Part shown: in pieces, positions 44,791 to 58,078 of the stretch | Numbering within the stretch: position 1 is the first letter of the stretch | Layout: each line of letters begins with the position of its first letter | Assembly (NCBI GenBank): GCA_032622095.1 | Contig: CP136064.1 | Span: 247,227,827 to 247,291,826, forward strand | Reading direction: 5' to 3' | Source: Siphonodentalium dalli | Lineage: Eukaryota > Mollusca > Scaphopoda > Gadilida > Siphonodentaliidae | Length of the DNA stretch: 64,000 nt | Made by a program: the position numbers and the translations under genes | Notes under the pieces: model-generated | What the model saw: only the letters and a program-made list of their open reading frames with translations | Told to the model about the DNA's origin: nothing | The model's database searches: none

Positions 44791-46195
44791 AAAAGTTTCA
44801 GCTACTGGAAAATTAGTTTCTGATATAAAATTCAAAAAGCCAAATATGCAAAAAATGGTAAGCGAGGGAAAATGGTATAATTTTTTATTGCAGACACATA
44901 TGCGTAATACCCAAACAAAACTTACCAGATGGATCATGAATTACATCTTAGATCTATTGATGTATCTATGGAATTATCAACATGAAAAAAATCAGTTTCC
45001 ATGTTTTGAGAATGTTCAATTGAATTTTGAATGACAATAGTACATTTAGATATAACACATTTAATAACATGTATAGTATTCAAAATACTCATAATTTGTT
45101 TGTTCCGTTTTGAATATCCAAGCTCCTAATGCTGCCTACTTTTGTGAACCCATCTGGCTAAATAGAATGTGTTTTCAGAAGCTGACTGTCCCAAGCCAGT
45201 ACAAGCAGAGGGAGAGGTTGAATATGCATTATTTAAATATTAGCAATTCAGCAGTTTATGGGCCTAGTTGTGGCCCCATGCACAAATGGGCATATGCTGT
45301 AAGGGTCTGCATCCCATATATGCGCTTTGGACATATTTTAAGCATAAACAGGCTCCCAAATCACAGATCCTACTGTTTTATCTACTAGTACATGTATATA
45401 GATTAAACAAAAATTGTGTCATTTCTTTTACTTTATTTTGAGCTATTCAGTGTAGTACATCAGGGAATAAATGAATTATAAGTTAATTTTTAAACTCGAT
45501 TCAGTAAAAAGCAGAATTAAAGATGCATTCGGGGTTCCAGACCTTCAGTTACAACAATATCTGAAATATGATCTAACATCATGTTCGGCTTTGTTCTGTT
45601 TACAAAATGTTGAAACCCAAATACCGGTACAACATATAAGCTAGACCTATACATTCCGAAGAATATCATATTATTGAGAATTAACAAAATAATGTTAGAG
45701 TCCATCTAAACTATATGAAATGAAAGCACAGAATATTCAGTATCAAATAAAATAGCATCTTTCATGTTGCGCTATTTGTTCCAAACATTTTATATTAGAC
45801 ACTATCATCTAAATAAAGAGTAAAATAGGTTATGTAAAAAGTAACGTGGAACCCTGAATATATCTTTATATTTGTATAATAAACATCATATGGTTTTCAT
45901 ATCGTTATAGAACTTATTCATGGATTACTGATACAAGTTAATCCTATTGCATGGATAATATATTCTTTAAAAGTTTATTAAGTTTGATAAATATCGGAAC
46001 TATTTTCTCTCATTCACATAATACCATGCGCGATAGAGAGACCACGCCATCTTGTTTATTGTACAAACAATTATGTAATTAATTTTGGCAAACATGAATT
46101 CCAAAATTACTTTGATTACGAAATTAATTTCCCCACCCTCCCTCCCCAATTTTATGTATGGGAGAATATGGGAGAAATTGGGTTGAATGAATTAA
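44791..46195. other. No feature recognised
   Basis: AT-rich sequence with short open frames (44846-45034, 45110-45388) lacking recognisable motifs. It may belong to the element that carried the YqaJ-like gene, but I cannot show it. Confidence 0.3.
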
Positions 46196-47388
46196 ATGTT
46201 TTCAGTCCAAAACTTTTAGAATTTTTTCTAGATAAGAAAGTCACAAATCATGTGGTGAGACAATTGTTTAAACCAACTGAAAATACATTAGAACAACTTA
46301 TGGATATCGGCACCCTCTGCATGTGTATTTCAATATGCTAAAGCTCCTTCTCATATGCAGATCCAAATGTATTAAGAGAAGTTACCATTCAATCAACAGT
46401 TAAATGTATTGATAAACATGTACCACCCACCTTGATTGAATTGGCAAAAACATTCCAGTGCCTGGAGGAATTCCTCAAAAGTTTACCAGCATATACACCA
46501 TATGCGGTTGATGCAATATGCCAGAGCACCATTTCACAAAGTTTAGGCACTAAATGGTTTGAACAAAGGGTGGCCGAATAACTGCTTCCATAGGGTACAA
46601 TGTTCACACTAAAGTTATCTCTATGCAGAAAAAAACAAATACAAAGTTTCACAATGGCAATCTTCTACGCAAAATATTAAATGATAACTGAGTTGAATGT
46701 AGCCAGTGTTAAATATGGGCGCTTAATTAAGCCAGAAGCAAGGGACTCATACAAAAGTATTATGTGTAAAGAACATACCAATTTCAAAGTAGAGTTATGT
46801 GAGTTAATGGGGTGAAAAATGATCATATTTTCATAGCTGCCAGCCCAGATGGTCTTGTTTCTTGTGACTGCTGTGGGTCTGTTCTTGAGAAAATGCCCGA
46901 GTAGCATCTCAAATGAAATACCTAGTGCAATAAACTTAAATGATCTTGTTCCGCCAGGTGATAATTCATGTGTTCTAAAAGAAAATCGCCAATATTTTGC
47001 ACAGGTTCAAACCCAGTCAGCTAGCTATCTGTAATTGCCAATGGTGTGATTACTTTGTATACACAAAGTATGGCTATAAATTGTTAAGAATCAATTCGGA
47101 CAAGCTATTGGTCAAAATTAAATTTGAGCTTTGTAAATGGTCTTCCAACATGTTATAGCACCGAGCTTTTTCAATGTGAAATGTTCTGCCATGGAAGTTG
47201 CAATAGGATCAGAGACTGAGCCATGTGAATTTGACTGTGCTGTAGAAGCAGTGTTGCCCAAAACAGTGTTTCAAAATAAACTCAAGAGAGGAAAATCTGA
47301 ATGTAAAAATCAGCAAAAAAAACAAAGTCCAGAACTAATGCAGCTTTCTTTGAAATATTTTGTGGAGTTTGCCACATGGAGTGTGTGA
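46196..47388 (+). pseudogene. YqaJ/lambda-exonuclease-like recombinase, frameshifted
   Basis: Read across frames, the + strand shows a helical N-terminal part (46357-46581, with DPNVLREVTIQSTV and W-F-E-Q-R). A GRITAS-like phrase follows one frame on at about 46570. Next comes AASPDGLV-like coding around 46835-46860 with two Cys after it, then the ENRQYFAQVQTQ motif at about 46980-47020 and WCDYFVYT near 47050. This order (W.EQR.GR.TAS, SPDG, QVQ.Q, CDF.VYT) is that of the YqaJ-type viral recombinase/exonuclease domain, often found in mobile-element or virus-derived genes of invertebrates. At least four frame changes or stops. The catalytic E-x-K after SPDG is disrupted. No flanking element ends were recognised. 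Confidence 0.65.
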
Positions 47389-50300
47389 AAGAGGGAGTGC
47401 ATCATTAATGGGGTCAGACTTTAGTGTATGCTGTGACAAATTCTTCATGTAGAATTGGAGATGTGTAAATTTTCCAAGTTCTCAAATTGGTGATTGGTAA
47501 TGTGAGAAATGTACCACCATTAATGACAGCATTCACTCCATTCAACACCTGATCATTATGTGTAATGTTTGATATTTCTGTGTTGTACAATATTTCATTT
47601 GAGGCTGTTTTTGAGATATTGAAGTTCAGATTGAACAATATGTGTCGGTGGATAATTGGTATTTTATATTATTTTGTTTTGCATTGCCATGCAGAGAAAA
47701 TGGTATTGCACAATCTAAATTTTTCATCATATTTGATCATTTGATGTGAGCAAAATTGAATAATTTAACGTAAACATTTATATTAACAACCACACTGGGG
47801 TCAAAAATGTAATAAATTGTTGAGGGTGATTCTCAACTTAGATTGTCTGCCTTTAATTGTTTCTTACGCATGCCAATTTCATCGTTCTATTGACCTTACA
47901 TTTTGAGTTGTTAATATTTCTGATTTTCAATCTTCAGAATGTTATATGGAAAACCAGGTCTATTCGACATTGAATTCATATTGATAGCGGAATTATATTT
48001 CATTTTTAGCCTCATTATGTGGCAATTTCTTCTGCAGCTACACTATAGTTTTTGTTCACAAATCATCTTCAAAAATAAGCCAAAGGAAGTTCTATGAATG
48101 AAATTTATCATGGAAAATAAATATCAAACTTAGATATAGTATGTGCATCCATGGTGAAATCTCATAGGACTGTCAATTATGATTGAAAATTGTTCCAACT
48201 GTTGAAAAAATTCTAACACAAATTATTCTTTTGATAAGAGACCTTGTTTAAGTTAAAAATATGGTTGGGGACAAATCATATTGAATATTTTTTAACTTGG
48301 AAGTTACTGAATATTGGTAAATTCAACTGGAAAAAATGCCTTGTTTACACAAAATTTCGTGGATGGGACCCAAAATTTCCACCCCACCCCACCTAAAAAA
48401 AAATTTAGGGTCAAATTTCAAGTAACAAGTAATATTTGAAGAGACCCACCGGTTTAGATCAGCTGATTACATGTTCAGACACACGATGGCAAAAGATTAA
48501 CCAGGGCTGCACAGACAGTAACTATGTCATCTGCTGGTGGTTCAAGAAGAGTGAGAGGCATGATATGCTTTAAAATGGCAAACCACTTCATTCGACCTCT
48601 CCACATGTATGTGTAGGTTTTGCCACACAATTAATCTTTCGCACATCATCTGTTGATTTGTTTTTAAAGGAGTTTAAAATCCGTAGATATTCGTCTTTAA
48701 ACAGCATGTCACTCATTCCAGAGGAAAATATGTAAGTGTTTACAGGATTACGGAAGAATCAATGTTCCGTTTCCGATTCCGGTTTATAAAAAATAAATAA
48801 ACGGGAGGTGCTTAGAAACGTATTTTTTACCCCTTTTTTTTATCTCCCAGGACCCATATCTTTATGTTTTGTTATCATTGTTATATTTATTTGGATGGTT
48901 TAACATTCGGGACATATAAATATCGGGCGTATTTTGTTGTAAATGATAATATTCACCTTCGGTGGAAGTAAACGTCCGAGTCGTCGAACTTCATGACACA
49001 AACAGCGACGTCCGTTTCGGTATTCTCGTCTGCTATCGAAAGCCATGCTTCTGCTTTAGAGCAGAGAGTTTGTATGCTTTTATCCGATGCTAACTGGAGA
49101 ATTTCCGATGAACCTGTCACATGAATTACGGATTTATGAGACGTGTTTTAAAGTCCGTTTTCTGTCATTATTTGTGAATTATGCTGAAGATATTTCGATA
49201 CGAAGCTAAAGACGGAATCAATGGCGGAACGAAATAATTAATTAAGGCGGAAATCGGGATGGTAAAAAAAATGCTATAGTTTAGAAATGTGTAAGTCCCA
49301 AACCAGGAACATTGTGCTTTTTGACATATTCAATGTGTCATTTAAGATGTGCTAATAACCTTTTAGTCCCAATTCTGTTGCAACCAACTTGCACGATTTG
49401 GCTGTTCGTCCCATGGCCTACTGGGACCCAAATGAATGACATATTCCATTTCTCCAACGGTCAGTTAACCAGTTAAATAATAAATAAAGTCACAAATCTC
49501 AACTAGTTCTAAACAGCAGAGACTGATCTTAAAGACGCATTATGTACTTATTCGGGTGCGTGAAACTGACGAGTTAGTGTTCAGGCGCTATGCCAACTGG
49601 AGGAATGTAACATTCTACTAATATCATCGAAAATCTGAAGCAAATCGACCGGACCACTTCAAAGAAAACATTGTCTGAGCTACTTTCAATTGTAAATATT
49701 TACTACTCAATTCGGGACGCATCTATCGGCGATAAATTAACGAAACCCATTTTGCGATCCACAGTTGCTGCATTTAGTTTGCCCTACCGCATATGATCAC
49801 CCTATCAGAGTGTTTCGCGTCATTTAAAGATATCAGTAACACTTCCCACCGCCATTTTAGCGGCCATCTTGGACGGGGCGTTCCAATTTTGTCATAAATA
49901 TGTGACGCTATGTCTTAGCTTCAAAATATGTGTGCAGGTGTATACATATAATATTTTCTCACTATAATTGAATCAAACGGACTTAACGGAAAATGGCAGC
50001 CATCTTGGACGCCATCTTGAATTACAAAAAAATTTCAAAGCGGATTTTTGATATGTTATAGAGGATACATTCCTCTTCAAAATGGTATACAAACCAACTT
50101 AGTCCACATTTTTTCTAGGTTAACCCTAAAATTTGAGTGTATCGGCCAACTAAAACTTCACTCCATCGGCTAACTAGCAAATCTGCATCAAATCAGATCC
50201 CGAGCATGATGTGCGTCAGAACTTAACTCAAACATCATCTCAACGTTCTGAACGTCACACCCTTTCGTCCGAACGAATAGAATGACAGCACCGACGAGGC

Positions 50301-50625
50301 GAAATTTCCAACAGGAAAACACTGTCATTATAGAGAACGAGCATCTATAAAATATAGCATACAATACATTGAACATGGCGTTTATAAATGGTCAAATATC
50401 TTGATCTCCATATACTTTAAATTGTCAAAATGGCTGCCACCCGCAACCGCGGTATGAAACAGGAAGTGCAACGTCATTTCATCACTTATATATACCACAT
50501 CAGATTATCTCCCTTGTTCTTCACTTTTGAAAATCGATATCTGGCCATCAATACCTCCTATTAATTTGCCTCAATGATCCGATCGAATTATATTCTGTTA
50601 TAAAATCAACCTGTTCTCCCGAAAA
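47389..50625. other. Long stretch without recognised genes
   Basis: AT-rich. It contains NNGCCATCTTGG-type motifs near 49865 and 49995 like those in repeat unit A, and similar phrasing (CGGCCATCTTGGACGGGGCGTTCC) that marks a diverged relative of unit A at about 49845-49925. Nothing coding is supported. Confidence 0.4.
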
Positions 50626-50920
50626 CCAGCATATTATCTGCTTATAATATAACGTATTTTGTAGATAATCTATCTACTCAGAATCGCCTCATTTTTAGTC
50701 GAAAATCTGCAGAAAATAAGAACATTTTAGTCACATTATCGACTAATAATGAGGCATTTCTAAGCAGATTATGTGCGGACAATGATACAAATGTACGCTC
50801 TTTAACTAGTGTTTTCACTGTGGCCCGCGCTATAAAACGAAATAACGGGTAAGAGTCCATTATCTGCTTATTGCAGAATCAAATAATCACATTATGTGCA
50901 TATAGGTCGATTATGTGCGT
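50626..50920 (-). mobile_element. MITE family F3, copy 2
   Basis: Inverted relative to 12616-12937. It contains AACGGGTAAGAGTCCATTAT, CTAATAATGAGGCATTTCTA and ends GGTCGATTATGTGCG. The tandem duplication that follows starts inside this copy (about 50730). Confidence 0.6.
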
Positions 50921-51489
50921 ATTTCCGCGAGGATATCTTGAACGTACATATGTAGATCGTGTTTTTGTGTTGTTAATCCATGGGTTGTTGGCAGATCTCG
51001 CACTGACCACAAATAGTCTAGCCAAAAGTTTAGCCAACTAATATTGTTTTTAGCGAAATGATATATATTTAGCCAAATGAATTTTTTTGAGCCAATTTTC
51101 ATTTGGACAAAATTCATTGGAAAAAACCCATTTTGGTAGTGATATCAACTTTATTAATAACAGAACGAGACATATATAATATATAAACATGACAGACAAC
51201 AATGCATACATGGTAAAATAATATGTGAGCAGTTGACATGAAAACAGATATATTTCGGCAATTACATGTGAACTTTGCTGTTAATTCTTCCGATATTGTT
51301 TTTCGACTTCGCAATGAAGTATGCATTTCAAATGGGAGAGAGATATAGTTTTATTCCTCCATATCAGAAGATAATATGTTGCAATCATACACAATTATTT
51401 ACATTACATGATATCACATTATAAAATATAAATAATGGCAATTCATTGTCGATTATCATAGGAAATTAGTGTATACGCGAAATTCATCT

Positions 51490-52000
51490 ACACGACGCGC
51501 AAATAAAGCAGCTGCACAATGTCTAAAAAGTTGTTCCTCGTCACACATGAGGTGTATTTCCGATCGTATACATCCACCGAAACGTTCTGTCGGTCATTGA
51601 ATCTAACATATTGTAAACTTCAACTGTATAGTGGTCACCAGAAAGAGTTTCGCGTTGTCATTGCGAACTCGGAAGAACAGTCAGTGTACATATGAAACAA
51701 CTGGTTGGAAAACGCTCGTTGGCAATGGTGACACAGTGAATCGTTGTCATATGTCGTTCTGTTGAGAATGTTAGCCATCTGAATACTTAAAGCAGAGAAG
51801 GACTGCTCTTCTCGCCATAAACATCATATTCTCCAAGTGCTAAATGGGTCTGGTTTAACTTGGTAGAAAAAGTGCATATTCGATAATTGTGGTGGATGTG
51901 ATTGATTTCTCTTGATTTGGCGAGTACAGCTTTCCGGACATCATCCATCGATGTACAGTCTCGAACAATACCTACAGCTGCTATGTGCGAATTAACACAT
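51490..52000 (-). pseudogene. LINE C-terminal fragment (same lineage as 13.7 kb)
   Basis: This copy lacks the 11 bp that keep the frame open in copy 2 of the duplication. The - strand reading includes MANILNRTTYDN and a Cys/His cluster, as in the fragment at 13886-14437, in broken frames. No RT core. Confidence 0.6.
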
Positions 52001-52228
52001 GAAAGAAATCAAATAAAGCCTTAATTTGTAATCTAAATAAAAATTGATTGTATAGTCAGGATTAACTCCCGATTATTAATGTCTTAACATCCCCGGTAAG
52101 AGTTACTAGTTAGACAATGCATGGTCGTATATTAAATACAACTTGTTGGTGTTAGATGAGTCGTATACGTGCGTAATATATAATACTGTTGTTCAGTTGT
52201 ATCAATTTCCCCCAATGCGTTAAATATC

Positions 52229-52652
52229 TTAAAGCCACATGGCGGTTTGCGTTCCAAAATACACATAATGGTATGAGCTTTTGAATTTTTCCCGTTATCG
52301 AAATAGGTCGATATATGTCTTACTACCTTTCTACGAGCATTATGTAACCCCAAAAGACGCACTGTGGTAATGGAAAATACAATTATGAACGCGGTGTTGG
52401 GGTCCCAAACAAAATGAACAAAAAAGAGCGTTCCGCATTGGTATATTCCTGACACGGTATAAATAAAGAGCGTTTGTCTTACTTCTGGCGAAAATTTAAA
52501 ACGGCTGGAAACTGGTCGTGACTTTGGCAAGTGTTTTTCAGAGCATATTAAGCCGATATGTCAATATTTCGTGTATTTGTCGACCTATCGTATCCGTCCC
52601 TCCAAATTACGCAGACAAAAGTTGGGAGGTAAGAGTGAGCAATGTCCGTTTA
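52229..52652 (-). mobile_element. TTAA-flanked MITE, family F2, copy 4
   Basis: TTAAAGCCACATGGCGGTTT at the left; AATGTCCG then TTTAA at the right (52649-52652). Paired module at 52425 and 52467. Confidence 0.8.
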
Positions 52653-52908
52653 AAACATTTTACACCATCTGTGTATTTGCTATTCTCACCGTTTTTCATC
52701 AAACTGGGGGTCGGTCCTCAATTGCCCTTGGGGGAAAAAACCTTGTCTTTGAGGGATGGGTGTCCGAGATCGGAAAGGAAAACAACTTGCGTTCCAGGGA
52801 TGGTAAGTAAAAAAAAAAATTTTAAACCCAGAAATTTCAACCTTGTATCCTGGAATTTGTTCCTGCCACCACACCCTCTGTTTCAAACGAATACGAACCT
52901 TTTTTTTT

Positions 52909-52957
52909 ACCGTGGCAATGCGGCTTATATATATAAAAGCCACATCGCCACGGTAAA
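52909..52957. repeat. Hairpin: ACCGTGGC...GCCACGGT
   Basis: Arms TTTTTTACCGTGGCAATGCG and its near reverse complement flank a TATATATA centre; two mismatches. Repeated in the second copy of the duplication near 56665-56717. Confidence 0.8.
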
Positions 52958-54158
52958 AAAATATATTGTCTTCGGATTTTCCTCCCAGACCCCTGGACCG
53001 ACTTCAACCAAATTTGTTGTGGTGACTCGGGGTACCCTGGAGGAGGTTATAACTGCGTTAGTTTTTCAAAATTTTGATTTAACAATGTTTAAAGTCAAAT
53101 CAAATCAAATAAGCTCATTATGGGCTTCAGACGACAGTCGCATGGAATTCCCAAGACAAGGGGAATTCCATCAGCCGGCGCGGATTCCAGTAAACCTCGC
53201 CCAATAGTTATAAATAGCACAATTATTTTTCCTCCGCATGACTAAATGTTTACAAATTCAGTTTTACGACAGCACATTTAACACTGAAAAGCGTAATTAA
53301 AGAGTGCAGAATTGACCAATATTACTTAATATGTCAAATATAATTGAATCTTTTAAGAAATTCAACATTTAGTACCGAATAAAGTCGCGATGTCATAAAT
53401 TTATTTAATTTCTGGCATAAGATAATAACATCGAAATTAAACGAAGAAAATATATCTTGTATCGATTTATAAACGCAATTAAAGTTTGTTAGAAGTGATT
53501 AATCTCTGTTAAAATGTCACAAGGCGCAGAAGATATTCTGTGAGAATGCGAAGCATCAATTTTCGTAGGAAACGAAAGACTTTTGCGGAAAGTAAACGCT
53601 TACGCGGAAACGAAACCGAATCTACATTATGTTAATCAAAGCGGTAAATAGCGGGTTTCTTCAGACTCAGTACTTTTCGAGTCTGAGTATGGTTTTAATC
53701 AGACTGATCCTTGACATAACCATCTCGGCTACGGGGTATAATTGTGTGGTTTGAAGATGTAAAATGTGGCGACGCTTGAGTCAGGGAGAGGGGAGGAGCA
53801 CCAACGTTGGTAAAACTATTTTAGCGCCGATTTGCACAGAATTGATACATATTCTTCTGCATGATACGCGGAATCTGATTATGTGGTTTACAGACGCCAT
53901 ATTGGTGCCGTTTGGGATGGGGAGGGGCACTAACATTGATAAGAATGTTTTAGTTGCGATTTCCAACTAAGTTATATATAGTCATCTATGTAATTCGAGA
54001 ATTCTAATTATGTGGTCTAAAGAAACCATTGTGTAGCTGATTTTCACCAAACTTAAATAATCATCTATACAAGGAATATAATGACAAGGGATTAAAGGCG
54101 GCGTCGTAGGGACCAGGTATTTGGGACAGGATGTCACCAGAATGCCGGCATAAAACAT

Positions 54159-54240
54159 TTAAAGATACGGGCGGCGTTGGCGGTGGGTATATGCTGTTAA
54201 AATATTCAGATCCGTCAAAAACCGCCATAAACAAAAATAC
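54159..54240 (-). mobile_element. F1-type MITE end fragment
   Basis: TTAAAGATACGGGCGGCGTT then GGCGGTGGGTAT and CCGTCAAAAACCGCCATAAAC. This is the inverted right end of an F1-type element, closest to the diverged copy at 62858-63385. The rest is absent. Repeated at 57997-58078. Confidence 0.6.
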
Positions 54241-55239
54241 TTTGGTTCTGCGACCCGGTCCTAACTCGGAGGGGGTCCACTTTGAAATCGTCAAACGACA
54301 TCATTATATTTGTAACGCTGCAGGGGTATGCTTTACGAAGTTTCCCCTTATTGCCGCAAATAATCGGAATACTTTAACATATAATGCTTCTTATGTGCTA
54401 ATGGATAATGTCCATTGATATGCTAATCTATGTGACTGAATGTCTACGAATGCTGTCAGATTGCTAAGACCATTTTAGTCACATTATGGACTAATAATGA
54501 GGCATTTCTAAGCAGATTATGTGCGGACAATGATACAAATGTACGCTCTTTAACTAGTGTTTTCACTGTGGCCCGCGCTATAAAACGAAATAATGGGTAA
54601 GAGTCCGTTATCTGCTTATTGCAGAATCAAATAATCACATTATGTGCATATAGGTCGATTATGTGCGTATTTCCGCGAGGATATCTTGAACGTACATATT
54701 TAGATCGTGTGTTTGTGTTGTTAATCCATGGGTTGTTGGCAGATCTCGCACTGGCCACAAATAGTCTAGTCAAAAGTTTAGCCAACTAATATTGTTTTTA
54801 GCGAAATGATATATATTTAGCCAAATGAAATTTTTTGAGCCAATTTTCATTTGGACAAAATTCATTGGAAAAAACCCATTTTGGTAGTGATATCAACTTT
54901 ATTAATAACAGAACGAGACATATATAATATATAAACATGACAGACAACAATGCATACATGGTAAAATAATATGTGAGCAGTTGACATGAAAACAGATATA
55001 TTTCGGCAATTACATGTGAACTTTGCTGTTAATTCTTCCGATATTGTTTTTCGACTTCGCAATGAAGTATGCATTTCAAATGGGAGAGAGATATAGTTTT
55101 ATTCCTCCATATCAGAAGATAATATGTTACAATCATACACAATTATTTACATTACATGATATCACATTATAAAATATAAATAATGGCAATTCATTGTCGA
55201 TTATCATAGGAAATTAGTGTATACGCGAAATTCATCTAC

Positions 55240-55750
55240 ACGACGCGCAAATAAAGCAGCTGCACAATGTCTAAAAAGTTGTTCCTCGTCACACATGAGG
55301 TGTATTTCCGATCGTATACATCCACCGAAACGTTCTGTCGGTCATTGAATCTAACATATTGTAAACTTCAACTGTATAGTGGTCACTAATAAAATACCAG
55401 AAAGAGTTTCGCGTTGTCATTGCGAACTCGGAAGAACAGTCAGTGTACATATGAAACAACTGGTTGGAAAACGCTCGTTGGCAATGGTGACACAGTGAAT
55501 CGTTGTCATATGTCGTTCTGTTGAGAATGTTAGCCATCTGAATACTTAAAGCAGAGAAGGACTGCTCTTCTCGCCATAAACATCATATTCTCCAAGTGCT
55601 AAATGGGTCTGGTTTAACTTGGTAGAAAAAGTTCGTATTCGATAATTGTGGTGGATGTGATTGATTTCTCTTGATTTGGCGAGTACAGCTTTCCGGACAT
55701 CATCCATCGATGTACAGTCTCGAACAATACCTACAGCTGCTATGTGCGAA
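55240..55750 (-). pseudogene. LINE C-terminal fragment in duplication copy 2
   Basis: The 82-codon frame 55289-55537 starts MANILNRTTYDNDSLCHHCQ and has a C-x2-C...H-x4-C cluster (CHHC...HMYTDC), matching the zinc-binding end of the LINE ORF family seen at 13.7 and 59.4 kb. Upstream parts (to about 55750) are in other frames. No RT core. Confidence 0.7.
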
Positions 55751-55987
55751 TTAACACATGAAAGAAATCAAATAAAGCCTTAATTTGTAATCTAAATAAA
55801 AATTGATTGTATAGTCAGGATTAACTCCCGATTATTAATGTCTTAACATCCCCGGTAAGAGTTACTAGTTAGACAATGCATGGTCGTATATTAAATACAA
55901 CTTGTTGGTGTTAGACGAGTCGTATACGTGCGTAATATATAATACTGTTGTTCAGTTGTATCAATTTCCCCCAATGCGTTAAATATC

Positions 55988-56412
55988 TTAAAGCCACATG
56001 GCGGTTTGCGTTCCAAAAATACACATAATGGTATGAGCTTTTGAATTTTTCCCGTTATCGAAATAGGTCGATATATGTCTTACTACCTTTCTACGAGCAT
56101 TATGTAACCCCAAAAGACGCACTGTGGTAATGGAAAATACAATTATGAACGCGGTGTTGGGGTCCCAAACAAAATGAAAAAAAAGAGCGTTCCGCATTGG
56201 TATATTCCTGACACGGTATAAATAAAGAGCGTTTGTCTTACTTCTGGCAAAAATTTAAAACGGCTGGAAACTGGTCGTGACTTTGGCAAGTGTTTTTCAG
56301 AGCATATTAAGCCGATATGTCAATATTTCGTGTATTTGTCGACCTATCGTATCCGTCCCTCCAAATTACGCAGACAAAAGTTGGGAGGTAAGAGTGAGCA
56401 ATGTCCGTTTAA
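55988..56412 (-). mobile_element. TTAA-flanked MITE, family F2, copy 5
   Basis: Duplicate of the copy at 52229. TTAA at 55988-55991 and 56409-56412. Paired module at 56184 and 56226. Confidence 0.8.
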
Positions 56413-57996
56413 AACATTTTACACCATCTGTGTATTTGCTATTCTCACCGTTTTTCATCAAACTGGGGGTCGGTCCTCAATTGCCCTTGGGGGAAAAAAC
56501 CTTGTCTTTGAGGGATGGGTGTCCGAGATCGGAAAGGAAAACAACTTGCGTTCCAGGGATGGTAAGTCAAATTTTTTTTTTTAAACCCAGAAATTTCAAC
56601 CTTGTATCCTGGAATTTGTTCCTGCCACCACACCCTCTGTTTCAAACGAATACGAACCTTTTTTTTACCGTGGCAATGCGGCTTATATATATAAAAGCCA
56701 CATCGCCACGGTAAAAAAATATATTGTCTTCGGATTTTCCTCCCAGACCCCTGGACCGACTTCAACCAAATTTGTTGTGGTGACTCGGGGTACCCTGGAG
56801 GAGGTTATAACTGCGTTAGTTTTTCAAAATTTTGATTTAACAATGTTTAAAGTCAAATCAAATCAAATAAGCTCATTATGGGCTTCAGACGACAGTCGCA
56901 TGGAATTCCCAAGACAAGGGGAATTCCATCAGCCGGCGCGGATTCCAGTAAACCTCGCCCAATAGTTATAAATAGCACAATTATTTTTCCTCCGCATGAC
57001 TAAATGTTTACAAATTCAGTTTTACGACAGCACATTTAACACTGAAAAGCGTAATTAAAGAGTGCAGAATTGACCAATATTACTTAATATGTCAAATATA
57101 ATTGAATCTTTTAAGAAATTCAACATTTAGTACCGAATAAAGTCGCGATGTCATAAATTTATTTAATTTCCGGCATAAGATAATAACATCGAAATTAAAC
57201 GAAGAAAATATATCTTGTATCGATTTATAAACGCAATTAAAGTTTGTTAGAAGTGATTAATCTCTGTTAAAATGTCACAAGGCGCAGAAGATATTCTGTG
57301 AGAATGCGAAGCATCAATTTTCGTAGGAAACGAAAGACTTTTGCGGAAAGTAAACGCTTACGCGGAAACGAAACCGAATCTACATTATGTTAATCAAAGT
57401 TATTTTTAAAGACAAATGTGGGCGGTGACGTCATATTGCATACTATATACTGTGGAAGTTATTTATAGCGACAGTAATGCGGTAAATAGCGGGTTTCTTC
57501 AGACTCAGTACTTTTCGAGTCTGAGTATGGTTTTAATCAGACTGATCCATGACATAACCATCTCGGCTACGGGGTATAATTGTGTGGTTTGAAGATGTAA
57601 AATGTGGCGACGCTTGAGTCAGGGAGAGGGGAGGAGCACCAACGTTGGTAAAACTATTTTAGCGCCGATTTGCACAGAATTGATACATATTCTTCTGCAT
57701 GATACGCGGAATCTGATTATGTGGTTTACAGACGCCATATTGGTGCCGTTTGGGATGGGGAGGGGCACTAACATTGATAAGAATGTTTTAGTTGCGATTT
57801 CCAACTAAGTTATATATAGTCATCTCTGTAATTCGAGAATTCTAATTATGTGGTCTAAAGAAACCATTGTGTAGCTGATTTTCACCAAACTTAAATAATC
57901 ATCTATACAAGGAATATAATGGCAAGGGATTAAAGGCGGCGTCGTAGGGACCAGGTATTTGGGACAGGATGTCACCAGAATGCCGGCATAAAACAT

Positions 57997-58078
57997 TTAA
58001 AGATACGGGCGGCGTTGGCGGTGGGTATATGCTGTTAAAATATTCAGATCCGTCAAAAACCGCCATAAACAAAAAGAC
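57997..58078 (-). mobile_element. F1-type MITE end fragment, duplicated
   Basis: Counterpart of 54159-54240 in duplication copy 2. Confidence 0.55.

Larger units (their letters stand above)
50730..54468. repeat. Tandem segmental duplication, copy 1
   Basis: Matches 54475-58307 at an offset of 3748 bp, rising to 3759 and 3838. The offset steps come from 11 bp (near 55386) and about 79 bp (57402-57480) that are present only in copy 2. Most of the sequence is identical by eye. It includes a LINE C-terminal fragment, an F2 MITE, a hairpin and an F1-like end. The 229-codon frame 52518-53207 spans the F2 MITE end and the hairpin and is not credible as a gene. Confidence 0.88.

Noticed and set aside
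46990-47030. tRNA B-box-like GGTTCAAACCC
   Set aside because: No A box, acceptor stem or cloverleaf around it; it lies in the exonuclease pseudogene.
52518-53207. 229-codon + frame (and its shorter duplicate at 56277-56714)
   Set aside because: It starts inside an F2 MITE and runs through a hairpin and poly-T tract. The duplicate breaks because of homopolymer length differences. No domain.
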